DNA of 64,000 bases. It comes from an uncultured Flavobacteriales bacterium (lineage in GTDB: Bacteria > Bacteroidota > Bacteroidia > Flavobacteriales_D > Crocinitomicaceae). Shown here in pieces: positions 9,216 to 17,555 of the stretch (position 1 is its first letter; each line of letters starts with the position of its first letter). The stretch covers positions 1 through 64,000 of the forward strand of contig CAIZQH010000015.1 of NCBI GenBank assembly GCA_903935095.1, in the 5' to 3' direction. The notes beneath the pieces were generated by a model that saw nothing but the letters and a program-made list of their open reading frames with translations, had not been told where the DNA came from and ran no database searches. The position numbers and the translations under genes were made by a program.

Positions 9216-9851
9216 ATGATGATTGAAAATTTAAGTTTAGAAGAGTTAAAAGCAAAATTCAACAACGATAAGAAATTCAAATTAGGAACATATATTGTTG
9301 GTGGATTATTGACTGCGGTTTTATTGTTTTTTGTATACCGTCAAATGATTTGGGTTCCTGCCAATGAGAAATCAAACGATGGATGGTGGGTTGCGATGAA
9401 TTACATCTCTAAAGATTCTACAGACCAAGCGATTAAGGTGTTGATTCCTTTCGTGAAGAGTAATGATGGTAAATCAGGTGGTGAAATAGGGCAATATCTT
9501 TTGGCTACTCAATACATGAAAAAAGGTGAATACCGAAAAGCTTTGGAAAACCTAGAAGGTGTTTCTTTGGATGATTCATACATCAGTGTATTTTCTATTG
9601 GTTTACAAGGAGATTGTTATTCAGACATGAGAAAGTATGACAAAGCATTGACTTTCTATACCGAAGCTGCAGATGCTCAAGACAATGACTTAACAACTCC
9701 CATGTACTTGTTTAAAGCAGGATTGGTTGCCGAGAAATTAAAAAAGAATGAGGATGCAGAAGGATTTTACACGCGTATTCGCGATGATTATCCAGCATAC
9801 ATCCCTCAAAATGGAATTTACAAATACATTGCTCGTGTGAGCACTAAATAA
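9216..9851 (+). CDS. Membrane-anchored tetratricopeptide-repeat protein (YfgM-like)
   Basis: A 211-residue protein with a short cytoplasmic segment, one transmembrane helix (about 25-45, GGLLTAVLLFFVYRQM) and a C-terminal periplasmic part with two or three TPR-like helical pairs (for example YLLATQYMKKGEYRKALENL and GDCYSDMRKYDKALTFYTEA). The layout resembles YfgM-type proteins, which assist folding of exported proteins near the Sec machinery, but that role is inference here. It sits eight bases upstream of ribH, an order seen in other Bacteroidota. Either ATG at 9216 or 9219 could be the start. Confidence 0.8.
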   Translation: MMIENLSLEELKAKFNNDKKFKLGTYIVGGLLTAVLLFFVYRQMIWVPANEKSNDGWWVAMNYISKDSTDQAIKVLIPFVKSNDGKSGGEIGQYLLATQYMKKGEYRKALENLEGVSLDDSYISVFSIGLQGDCYSDMRKYDKALTFYTEAADAQDNDLTTPMYLFKAGLVAEKLKKNEDAEGFYTRIRDDYPAYIPQNGIYKYIARVSTK

Positions 9852-9859
9852 GAAAGACG

Positions 9860-10351
9860 ATGGCGACAGCCAACAAAAATCTATCTTCGTATTCATCTGA
9901 AAATATAAGCAATGGTGCCGATTTCCAAATCGGCATTGTTGTTTCTGATTGGAACGATCACATTACCAATCGCTTAATGGAAGGTGCAATCACAACCTTA
10001 CTAGAAAATGGTGTCTTGGAATCAAATATCCATATTCAACGTGTTCCTGGGGCTTTTGAATTACCCTTAGGAGCAAAGTTTTTCTGCGATCGTGGCGATA
10101 TTGATGGTGCAATTGCTATTGGTGTAGTCATTCAAGGCGAAACACGCCACTTCGACTTTGTTTGCTCAGGAACAACACAAGGCATCATGGAAGTAATGCT
10201 GAAAACCAATAAACCGGTCGCATTTTGTTTACTCACAGATAATCACGAACAACAATCACTTGATCGTGCTGGTGGTAAACACGGAAACAAGGGGGTTGAA
10301 GCAGCAGCAGCTTGCTTACAAATGATCTCCAATAAAAAGAAATTCGCTTAA
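9860..10351 (+). CDS. ribH: 6,7-dimethyl-8-ribityllumazine synthase
   Basis: A 163-residue lumazine synthase that condenses 5-amino-6-ribitylaminouracil with dihydroxybutanone phosphate, the penultimate step of riboflavin synthesis. Diagnostic stretches are present: the VPGAFELPLGAK substrate loop, GVVIQGETRHFDF with its catalytic histidine, LTDNHEQQSLDRAGG with the phosphate-binding arginine, and HGNKGVEAA. Length is typical for the icosahedral type. It lies between the TPR gene and glmM in a tight unit. The other riboflavin genes are not in this window. Confidence 0.95.
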   Translation: MATANKNLSSYSSENISNGADFQIGIVVSDWNDHITNRLMEGAITTLLENGVLESNIHIQRVPGAFELPLGAKFFCDRGDIDGAIAIGVVIQGETRHFDFVCSGTTQGIMEVMLKTNKPVAFCLLTDNHEQQSLDRAGGKHGNKGVEAAAACLQMISNKKKFA

Positions 10352-10360
10352 CTTTAGCAC

Positions 10361-11746
10361 ATGACATTAATAAAATCAATATCTGGTATCCGTGGAACCA
10401 TTGGTGGAACTGTGGATAATGGTTTAACCCCGATCGATGCGGTGAAATTTGCAGCAGCTTATGGTTCATGGTTAATGGAACGAAATCCTGGACAAAAACT
10501 CCGTGTGGTGATTGGACGTGATGCACGTATCTCAGGCGCTATGATTTCGGACTTAGTGGTCTCTACCCTTATTGGACTTGGAATAGACGTCATCAATTTA
10601 GGACTTTCTACCACACCAACCGTTGAAGTAGCAGTTCCATTGGAACATGCACAGGGAGGAATCATTTTAACCGCAAGCCACAATCCAAAACAATGGAATG
10701 CCTTGAAATTACTCAATGAAAAAGGTGAATTCATCAGTGGGAAAGATGGTGAAGAAGTATTGAGTATTGCAGAACAAGAACGCTTTATCTTCGCTGAAGT
10801 GGATGATTTAGGTACCGTTCGCAACGATGATTCCTATTTGCAAAAACACATTGATGCCATTCTAGCTTTACCATTGGTAGACAAAGCAGCAATTGCTGCG
10901 GCAGACTTTAACATTGTGGTAGATGCAGTGAATTCAACTGGCGGGATCTTTGTTCCAGCTATGCTACGTGCACTAGGTGTGACGAAAATCACTGAAATGT
11001 ATTGTGAGCCAACTGGACATTTCCCACACAATCCAGAACCACTTCCTGAGCATTTAACAGATTTATCAGCGAAAATTCTCGAAGTAAATGCTGATTTTGG
11101 AATCACAGTGGATCCAGACGTAGACAGATTAGCCTTGGTTTGTGAAGACGGATCTATGTTCGGTGAAGAATACACCTTGGTTGCCTGTGCGGATTATGTG
11201 TTGAAACATACGCCTGGCTCAACCGTGTCAAATTTATCTTCAACTAGAGCATTGCGCGACATCACAGAAGCACGCGGATTAACTTACGCAGCTGCGGCCG
11301 TTGGCGAAGTAAATGTGGTAAGTAAAATGAAAGAAGTCAACGCTGTAATCGGTGGTGAAGGAAACGGTGGAATCATTTATCCTGAATTACATTATGGGCG
11401 TGATTCACTCGTTGGAATCGCTTTGTTCTTGAGTCACTTGGCTCATGAGAAAAAAAGTGTTTCGGCGCTTCGCGACAGCTATCCAAAATACACGATTTCC
11501 AAAAATAAGATTGAGCTGACTCCTGACATCAACGTGGACAAAGTCCTAACAGATATGGCAACAAAATACGCACACGAAGAAGTGGACACCATTGACGGTG
11601 TAAAAATCTACATTGCCAAAGAATGGGTACATTTGAGAAAGAGTAATACAGAACCAATCATTCGAATTTATTCTGAAAGCAAGGATGAGCTAGCTGCCGA
11701 TCAATTAGCAAAACGCATCATTGAAGAAATTAAAGCGTGTATATAA
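10361..11746 (+). CDS. glmM: Phosphoglucosamine mutase
   Basis: A 461-residue alpha-D-phosphohexomutase. The active-site phosphoserine loop TASHNPKQWNALK is near residue 105, the Mg loop DPDVDRLA near 245, the sugar-recognition loop GGEGNGG near 330 and the C-terminal phosphate-binding RKSNTEPIIRIY near 425. It interconverts glucosamine-6-phosphate and glucosamine-1-phosphate for UDP-GlcNAc, peptidoglycan and lipopolysaccharide synthesis. Gly rather than a bulky residue in the sugar loop fits GlmM better than phosphomannomutase, but activity on other hexose phosphates cannot be excluded. It starts nine bases after ribH. Confidence 0.88.
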   Translation: MTLIKSISGIRGTIGGTVDNGLTPIDAVKFAAAYGSWLMERNPGQKLRVVIGRDARISGAMISDLVVSTLIGLGIDVINLGLSTTPTVEVAVPLEHAQGGIILTASHNPKQWNALKLLNEKGEFISGKDGEEVLSIAEQERFIFAEVDDLGTVRNDDSYLQKHIDAILALPLVDKAAIAAADFNIVVDAVNSTGGIFVPAMLRALGVTKITEMYCEPTGHFPHNPEPLPEHLTDLSAKILEVNADFGITVDPDVDRLALVCEDGSMFGEEYTLVACADYVLKHTPGSTVSNLSSTRALRDITEARGLTYAAAAVGEVNVVSKMKEVNAVIGGEGNGGIIYPELHYGRDSLVGIALFLSHLAHEKKSVSALRDSYPKYTISKNKIELTPDINVDKVLTDMATKYAHEEVDTIDGVKIYIAKEWVHLRKSNTEPIIRIYSESKDELAADQLAKRIIEEIKACI

Positions 11747-11755
11747 CGCCACAAA

Positions 11756-12106
11756 ATGAAATTCGAGCATAACAAACAAAAAGTAGCGGACGTCAATATC
11801 TTCGTTAAACGTGTATTTCGCTATATGCTTTTTGCGTTAGCGCTTATTGTTTTTTCCGTTGGAATTGGAACATTTGGTTATAAATACTTTGGCGCTCCTA
11901 GCTGGGTAGATGCTTTTCATATGGCATGTATGATCCTTACGGGAATGGGACCCGTAATTTCGTTAGATACAGATGCAGCAAAATTATTCTCCAGCTTTTA
12001 CGCACTTTATAGCGGTGTTGCTTTTCTTACGTGCACAGCTGTTTTCTTTTCTCCTATCATCCATCGTTTATTGCACATGTTGCAAGTCGACGATGAAGCC
12101 ATTTAA
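11756..12106 (+). CDS. Small two-helix membrane protein resembling a K+ channel pore
   Basis: A 116-residue protein with two transmembrane helices (about 21-43 and 82-104) separated by a short re-entrant-like segment, WVDAFHMACMILTGMGPV, followed by a loop and SSFYALYSGVAFL. This is the TM-pore-TM layout of two-helix potassium channels, where the second helix follows the selectivity filter and begins with F.xFYxLxG. The filter itself is TGMGPV rather than TVGYGD, so conduction and ion choice are uncertain. It follows glmM by nine bases. Function is inferred from layout only. Confidence 0.6.
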   Translation: MKFEHNKQKVADVNIFVKRVFRYMLFALALIVFSVGIGTFGYKYFGAPSWVDAFHMACMILTGMGPVISLDTDAAKLFSSFYALYSGVAFLTCTAVFFSPIIHRLLHMLQVDDEAI

Positions 12107-12196
12107 TTATTTTTTGATTCGCTTGAAATGATCTGGAGCGTGAACAAGGATTGAAAGAATCAGAATTAAAGGAAATCAAACCATTCAAAAAGTAAG

Positions 12197-12892
12197 TTAC
12201 TTTTCTTTGAATACAGCATCGCTAATGCCTTTATTCACTTTGTAATTCGTTAGTTTGATGACAATCGTTCCTTTTTGATCTTTATCTGCCGTCTTTTTCT
12301 TCTGTTGATCCGTTTTATTTAAATCGGCAGCCACACTCTTTGGCATTTTAAATTTCTTTACATCAATCGTAAAGGTTAGTTGATTTGGAAGTCCAAATTG
12401 AACTTCTGTGCCATAAGCGTAATCGACAATAACAGTTCCGCTCGAGCGCGTTGTGACCTGAGAGCGAAGAATAACATCTCTCTTCGTATCTATCCACAGT
12501 TTCGCTAGAATAATCTCACTGGTCTCCCCTGTTGGAATGACCGTGATTAAATTTGTTTTGATTTCACCAATGGTTTTTGTCCCGCTTGATACCGCCATGT
12601 ACGAACCTTTATTCATCAAAAAAGCATTCACATCGGTAAATCCTTGCTTCGGTAAAATTGCAATTCCTTTGGAAACTACTTTGAATTTGTCCTTCTGTTT
12701 GAAATAAATGGAGGCGTTTACCGGCATGATTTTAATCAATGGAATATTCGTTTTGATGTTCGCATCAACCGTGTAATCTTTGACAGTGTTCAGTTTTTGA
12801 ACAACTTGTTGAATTACTGCATCCGCATCAACTTCTTGAGAAAAAAGGGCAAAGGAATGAATGAGAAATAAAAGGGAAAGTATGGTTTTCAT
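12197..12892 (-). CDS. Exported LolA-like protein
   Basis: A 231-residue protein with a signal peptide (residues about 1-18, ending FALFSQ) and a mainly beta-strand body similar in pattern to LolA/LolB-fold outer-membrane lipoprotein carriers (repeated strands such as DYTVDANIKTNIPL, RDVILRSQVTTRSSGTVIVDYAYG and LPNQLTFTIDV). The ATG overlaps the stop codon of the upstream permease by one base, and the permease overlaps the ATPase in the same way, so the three form one translationally coupled operon. It may act as a periplasmic partner of that exporter. The cargo is unknown. Confidence 0.65.
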   Translation of the reverse strand: MKTILSLLFLIHSFALFSQEVDADAVIQQVVQKLNTVKDYTVDANIKTNIPLIKIMPVNASIYFKQKDKFKVVSKGIAILPKQGFTDVNAFLMNKGSYMAVSSGTKTIGEIKTNLITVIPTGETSEIILAKLWIDTKRDVILRSQVTTRSSGTVIVDYAYGTEVQFGLPNQLTFTIDVKKFKMPKSVAADLNKTDQQKKKTADKDQKGTIVIKLTNYKVNKGISDAVFKEK

Positions 12893-13734
12893 TAGGATGT
12901 AATGTCTTTTTTATTGAATTTATATATGGCGATTAAAACCAGTATGAGGTTGTGGGCTACTAAAATGGTGACCGAATTACGAATGGTTGTCCATGGGACA
13001 GGATCTTCAAAAAACGAACGCCAAGATGCCATGTGGGTCGTAAATAAAAAGGGTTTGATGGAATCAAAAACCGATACGTCTAAGGTGCCAATAATCGTAA
13101 AGAGAATGATAATAGCCATCGTACTTACAATAGGTCCAATCGAATTTTCAGCAAATGCAGATAAACAAATGGACAAGGTGGAAATCGTTAGTAAAGCTAA
13201 GTAAGCCACACCGAAACTCAATCCATACCTCCACAAGATATCTTGTTCTTTTAAAATCACTAAACCATCACTGTTTAAAACAATCAAATCCCCAGAACCG
13301 AACATCCATTTCCCAACAATTAAGGCTAGGAATCCAAGCCACAACGTGAGGATCAAGGTATACACTGCTCCAGCAATAAACTTGGAAAGAACAATTTGCG
13401 TTCTCGAAATGGGTTTTGTCGCCATCATGCGAATCGTCCCCATGGCTGCTTCTCCTGATATCAAATCACCTGTAACCAATGAAACCAATAATGGAATATG
13501 GACAATCAACATTTGAAGAATGATAAACGCAATCAGATTTCCATTCAAAATATTCCCATTGAAGGACAATGTCTGTTCAAAGGATGCAGTGACAAAGGAA
13601 ATAAACGATTTTCCATCGGCCTTCATGGCAAACAGAATCAGTAATACAAGAAGTGTCAATGCGCCAATTCCCAGGTAACTTCTTGGTTTTGCGAGGATCT
13701 TAATAAACTCGTTATAGGTGTTTTTCAGTAACAT
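12892..13734 (-). CDS. ABC-2 type transporter permease
   Basis: A 280-residue membrane protein with about six helices, including LRSYLGIGALTLLVLLILFA near the N terminus. The cytoplasmic stretch SGEAAMGTIRMMATKPISRTQIVLSKF (about residues 92-118) is the ABC-2 family coupling-helix signature also seen in ABC-2 and NatB-like permeases. It is coupled by a one-base TAATG overlap to both neighbours. Together with the upstream ATPase it should form an exporter or membrane-remodelling transporter. It is not an obvious GldF, since it lacks the accompanying GldG, so a gliding role is not claimed. Confidence 0.82.
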   Translation of the reverse strand: MLLKNTYNEFIKILAKPRSYLGIGALTLLVLLILFAMKADGKSFISFVTASFEQTLSFNGNILNGNLIAFIILQMLIVHIPLLVSLVTGDLISGEAAMGTIRMMATKPISRTQIVLSKFIAGAVYTLILTLWLGFLALIVGKWMFGSGDLIVLNSDGLVILKEQDILWRYGLSFGVAYLALLTISTLSICLSAFAENSIGPIVSTMAIIILFTIIGTLDVSVFDSIKPFLFTTHMASWRSFFEDPVPWTTIRNSVTILVAHNLILVLIAIYKFNKKDITS

Positions 13735-14648
13735 TAGGATTGGATTATTTTCATGAAAAAATCTTCGAGTTTTCGTTTCGGTTCCAATGCATGAACTTCC
13801 ACGCCTTCTTGAACTAACGTTTGGTTCAAACTTGGAACAAGTTGTTTCTCAATGTTTACTTCGATGATGCGCTCATTGATTTGTTTGAAGCTTGCATTTT
13901 CAAAACGTACTTTTAAAACGTTCACTGTTTTTTCTATATCATTCACGTCTATCTGAACAACCATTTCTTGTGCATTCAGCAATTCCTTTACATCACCTTC
14001 GATAATCGATTGACCTTTATTGATAATGACCATTCGATTCGAAATCAATTCAATTTCTGATAATTGGTGAGAGGAAAGAATGACTGTTTTATTTTGCTCT
14101 GATTTCAAACGCAATATTAAATTTCGAATTTCTACGATTCCTTGTGGATCTAATCCCGTCGTTGGTTCATCCAAAACAATTAAATCCGGTTGATGCAACA
14201 AGGTTTGTGCAATTCCCAACCGTTGCTTCATTCCATGTGAGAATCCACCAACCTTGTCTCGGTTTCGTCCATTTAAGCCAACAAAATCTAACATTTCGGC
14301 TATTTCACGTTTGGAAACATCTTTTCCAGAAATGCGTGCAAAAATGGCCAAATTCTTTTCTGCGGATAAATACCGATAGAAGTCTGGCTTCTCAATGATG
14401 CTTCCAACTTTAGAAAGAATTTCGTTTCGATGCTTCTGAAGGTCTTTTCCAAACAACTGAATTTGTCCATTGTCCGGCTTAATAAGCGACAACATGCAGC
14501 GAATAGTAGTGCTCTTCCCTGCTCCATTTGGACCTAGAAATCCAAATACATCTCCTTTGTTGACCGTAAAAGACACATCCTTCACCGCTTGAAAGCTCCC
14601 GAAGTTTTTCGCGAGGTGCTGAACCTTTATAATTTCGGTATTTTCCAT
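13734..14648 (-). CDS. ABC transporter ATP-binding protein
   Basis: A 304-residue ATPase of the CcmA/NatA type. Walker A GPNGAGKSTT is near residue 37, the Q-loop follows, the signature SHGMKQRLGIAQ near 137, Walker B IVLDEPTTGLDPQG near 158 and the H-loop SSHQLSE near 193. A C-terminal extension (about 220-304) typical of ABC-2 partners is present. It heads a three-gene minus-strand operon with the permease and the LolA-like protein, all sharing one-base start/stop overlaps. It powers export across the inner membrane. The substrate is not evident. Confidence 0.88.
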   Translation of the reverse strand: MENTEIIKVQHLAKNFGSFQAVKDVSFTVNKGDVFGFLGPNGAGKSTTIRCMLSLIKPDNGQIQLFGKDLQKHRNEILSKVGSIIEKPDFYRYLSAEKNLAIFARISGKDVSKREIAEMLDFVGLNGRNRDKVGGFSHGMKQRLGIAQTLLHQPDLIVLDEPTTGLDPQGIVEIRNLILRLKSEQNKTVILSSHQLSEIELISNRMVIINKGQSIIEGDVKELLNAQEMVVQIDVNDIEKTVNVLKVRFENASFKQINERIIEVNIEKQLVPSLNQTLVQEGVEVHALEPKRKLEDFFMKIIQS

Positions 14649-14682
14649 TCTTCAAAGTTAAGTAATTGTTCGTGCGTTTGAC

Positions 14683-15141
14683 TTACTTTTTATTTGGAAA
14701 AATCTCATCTACCTTTTTGGTTCTGTACTTGAAAATTTGAGTCAATTTTGGTTTGACAATAATCGGGTGAACCAGTTTTCCTAAAATCCCAAATGGCAAT
14801 TCATAACTAACAACATCCGTCATTTCTACCCCTCCATCGACCTCTTTAAAGTGATGTTCATGGTGCCAAATCGCATAGGGTCCTTTACGCTGCTCATCAA
14901 TGAAGAATTGTCCTTCCTTCACTGCCTTTATCTCTGTAATCCAATTCATTGGAATTCCCAACAAAGGAGTTACTTTATATTCAATCATCATTCCTTCGTA
15001 CATCTTCGCTGGAAGATCGGTTTTGATATTGAATCCCATTCCTGGAGGAGTAATTTCTTTCAAATTCCCTGGAGAAGAAAAATAATCCCAACATTCCTTC
15101 ATGGTTGCGGGAATAAACTGAGTGGTCTTTAATTGATACAT
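14683..15141 (-). CDS. SRPBCC (START-like) family protein
   Basis: A 152-residue single-domain SRPBCC protein. It begins with the family pattern QFIPATMKECWDYFSSPGNLKEITPP and ends with a long C-terminal helix (KLTQIFKYRTKKVDEIFPN). It resembles the cell-division-inhibitor-like or ligand-binding SRPBCC group (COG4276), which hold a hydrophobic ligand in a helix-grip pocket. No catalytic residues are known for this group. It has no signal peptide. It lies 34 bases upstream of the ABC ATPase and could be co-transcribed, but nothing links the functions. Confidence 0.75.
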   Translation of the reverse strand: MYQLKTTQFIPATMKECWDYFSSPGNLKEITPPGMGFNIKTDLPAKMYEGMMIEYKVTPLLGIPMNWITEIKAVKEGQFFIDEQRKGPYAIWHHEHHFKEVDGGVEMTDVVSYELPFGILGKLVHPIIVKPKLTQIFKYRTKKVDEIFPNKK

Positions 15142-15190
15142 GTATTTAAAACATGAGAATGCGAAGAATGTTCATCCAAAAGATCAAAAC

Positions 15191-17479
15191 TCAATGAAAT
15201 ATTTTTTTGTTCGGTTTAGCACCCATTTTCACTTCTAACATCCCTCCACTGACAATTTGCGTGTGTGTAATAAAGGGTTTCAATAAAGGAATTCCGTTTA
15301 AACTGATGGACTGAATGTAAACGTTGCTATTTGCTTGGTTTTTAACCACAATATTAAATTGTTTTCCTTCGGGCAAATGAATGGTCGCGGATTTGACACT
15401 TGTACTCGTAAGCGCATAATCCGTTGAACCGGGAGCAACGGGATAAAATCCCAAAGCCGTAAAAATATACCAGGCGCTCATTTGTCCACAGTCGTCGTTT
15501 CCTCCCAGTCCATCTGGTTTTGCTTTGTATTGCAACGGTAAAATCATCCGTGTCGTCGCTTGTGTCTTCCATGCTCGACTCGTGTAATTGTACAAGTAAG
15601 GGACATGATGCGAGGGTTCGTTTCCGTGGACATAATTCCCAATGATTCCATCGCGCATGATGTCTTCTGTTTCTGCAAAGTATTGATCCGGAAGTGACAT
15701 GGTAAACAAGGAATCTAAATGCTCGATGAAACGTTTTTCACCACCCATTAATTCCATCAAACTCTTTGGATCCTGCGGAACATACAACGAATAATTCCAG
15801 GCATTTCCTTCGATGAATCCTTGTCCGTGTGTACTCAAGACATCAAACTCCTTTTTGAAACTTCCATCCGACATTCTTGGACGCATAAATCCAATGGAGG
15901 AATCAAATTGGTTCTTGTAAAAAGCAGCACGTTTTTGGTAAATAGCATGCAAGGAATCTTGCCCTAATTTTTTGGCCATTTGAGCGATACACCAATCGTC
16001 ATAGGCGTATTCCAAGGTCTTTGAAACTGAATTTCCACTTAAGTTTTCCGGAACGAATTGATAATCTAGGTAAGCGCCTAAACCTTCATAAAATCGTTGA
16101 TTGGATGTTGTCACAGCCGCTTTCAGCGCACGAGAATAATCAAATCCAGGATTGCTTTTTATCATGGCATCAGCAAGAACGGACACACTGTGATAGCCGA
16201 TCATACACCAGTTTTCATTGGCGTAATGTGACCAAACGGGAAGCATGTGGTGTACACTTTGGTCGTAATGTGCCAACATGGACTCAATAATGTCCGCATT
16301 GACTTTTGGTTGAATTAAATTCAGCAAAGGATGTTGCGCACGATAGGTGTCCCACAGAGAAAAAGTCGTGTAATTCACAAATCCATTGGCTTGATGAATG
16401 CGTTGATCCAATCCTTTGTAACGGTTATCAACATCCATGTACAAGGTCGGACCTAAAAAAGTATGGTATAGCGAAGTGTAAAACGTTACTTTTTCATCCT
16501 GACTTAAAAAGTCTGCTTGAATGATGTTCAATTTCTCATTCCATTTTTTTTGAGCATCTTCCAAGTAGGATTTGAAATTCCAATGTGGACATTCTGTTTT
16601 TAAATTTAAGAGTGCACCGTCGATATCCACGGAGGATAAAGCTACTTTGACTTGAACATCCGTTTCACTTCCAAATTTAAAAACAGCTTTTAATCCTTCT
16701 CCTGCTGCCTCTGGGAAATTGTGTTCCACATCAAACTTTCTCCAAAATCCATTGTAGGCAGTTGGTTTTACATTTTTAAATCCATATTCGATGATAGGTT
16801 TTGAAAAGGAAATCGCGAAATACACCGTTCGTGATCGCGCCCAACCGTTTGTTTGACGATAACCTGTTATTAACGTATCGTTTTCCATTCGGATAAAGCA
16901 CCAAACATTCTTGTCCGCATAATTGTAGATTCCATGTGTCAAATCCATCAAAACATGATTGTCTTTTCCCTCTTGAAATTGATAATGATGAATTCCAACG
17001 CGTTCTGTGCTTGTTAATTCAACTTGGACCTTCGGTTCATCCAAATAAACTCGATAGAATCCCGCTTGAGCCTGTTCCTTATCGTGTGAAAAACGCGATC
17101 GATATCCTTTATCCGTTTGACTTGCCGTTCCAGGATTCCATTGAATCGAACCTGAATTTGGCATGAGAAGGATGTCACCTAAATCAGAATGACCTGTTCC
17201 ACTAAAATGGGTATGCGAAAACCCAACAATACTTGAGTCATCGTATTGATATCCTGCACAATAACGATAGACATCTTTTTGGTATTGTCCATTCACTAAC
17301 ATCGGAATGGTGTCCGTATCTGGACTCAACTGAACGGATCCAAATGGAACGGTTGCTCCAGGAAAGGTGTGTCCAGCGTTTTTCGTTCCAATGAATGGAT
17401 TTACAAAAGGAATCAAGTTGCTGTTTTGCGCACGAAGAATCGTTGGAAGAATAAAAAGAAGGAATAGAACTGTTCTCAT
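15191..17479 (-). CDS. GH92 family glycosyl hydrolase, probable alpha-mannosidase
   Basis: A 762-residue secreted enzyme with a signal peptide (residues about 1-17, ending LRAQN) followed directly by the GH92 start pattern FVNPFIGTKNAGHTFPGATVPFG. Other family blocks are FSHTHFSGTGHSDLGD, TFSLWDTYRAQHPL, YYHGNEPSHH-like residues (GNEPSHHVPYLYNY) and GNDDCGQMSAWYIFTALGFYP, which carry the calcium ligands and catalytic acids. GH92 enzymes are calcium-dependent exo-alpha-mannosidases, mostly alpha-1,2. It probably trims mannan or N-glycans in the periplasm or at the surface. It is not within a SusCD locus. The full family length is present. Confidence 0.92.
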   Translation of the reverse strand: MRTVLFLLFILPTILRAQNSNLIPFVNPFIGTKNAGHTFPGATVPFGSVQLSPDTDTIPMLVNGQYQKDVYRYCAGYQYDDSSIVGFSHTHFSGTGHSDLGDILLMPNSGSIQWNPGTASQTDKGYRSRFSHDKEQAQAGFYRVYLDEPKVQVELTSTERVGIHHYQFQEGKDNHVLMDLTHGIYNYADKNVWCFIRMENDTLITGYRQTNGWARSRTVYFAISFSKPIIEYGFKNVKPTAYNGFWRKFDVEHNFPEAAGEGLKAVFKFGSETDVQVKVALSSVDIDGALLNLKTECPHWNFKSYLEDAQKKWNEKLNIIQADFLSQDEKVTFYTSLYHTFLGPTLYMDVDNRYKGLDQRIHQANGFVNYTTFSLWDTYRAQHPLLNLIQPKVNADIIESMLAHYDQSVHHMLPVWSHYANENWCMIGYHSVSVLADAMIKSNPGFDYSRALKAAVTTSNQRFYEGLGAYLDYQFVPENLSGNSVSKTLEYAYDDWCIAQMAKKLGQDSLHAIYQKRAAFYKNQFDSSIGFMRPRMSDGSFKKEFDVLSTHGQGFIEGNAWNYSLYVPQDPKSLMELMGGEKRFIEHLDSLFTMSLPDQYFAETEDIMRDGIIGNYVHGNEPSHHVPYLYNYTSRAWKTQATTRMILPLQYKAKPDGLGGNDDCGQMSAWYIFTALGFYPVAPGSTDYALTSTSVKSATIHLPEGKQFNIVVKNQANSNVYIQSISLNGIPLLKPFITHTQIVSGGMLEVKMGAKPNKKIFH

Positions 17480-17501
17480 TCAATAAAAATACAAAAAACA
17501 A

Positions 17502-17530
17502 AAAAGGGCAGGATCAAATCCTGCCCTTTT
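17502..17530 (-). terminator. Rho-independent terminator after thiolase
   Basis: A 13-bp perfect stem (AAAAGGGCAGGAT with ATCCTGCCCTTTT) and a 3-base loop, followed on the minus strand by a U-rich stretch, lie 26 bases past the thiolase stop. It separates thiolase from the GH92 gene, which must start from its own promoter. Confidence 0.85.
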
Positions 17531-17555
17531 ATATGAATTTAGATGAATCTGTTTT

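Noticed and set aside
13734-14648. Identification of the ABC ATPase as gliding protein GldA
   Set aside because: The ATPase class fits, but no gldF/gldG pair accompanies it, and the third gene is LolA-like. A general ABC-2 exporter is the safer call.
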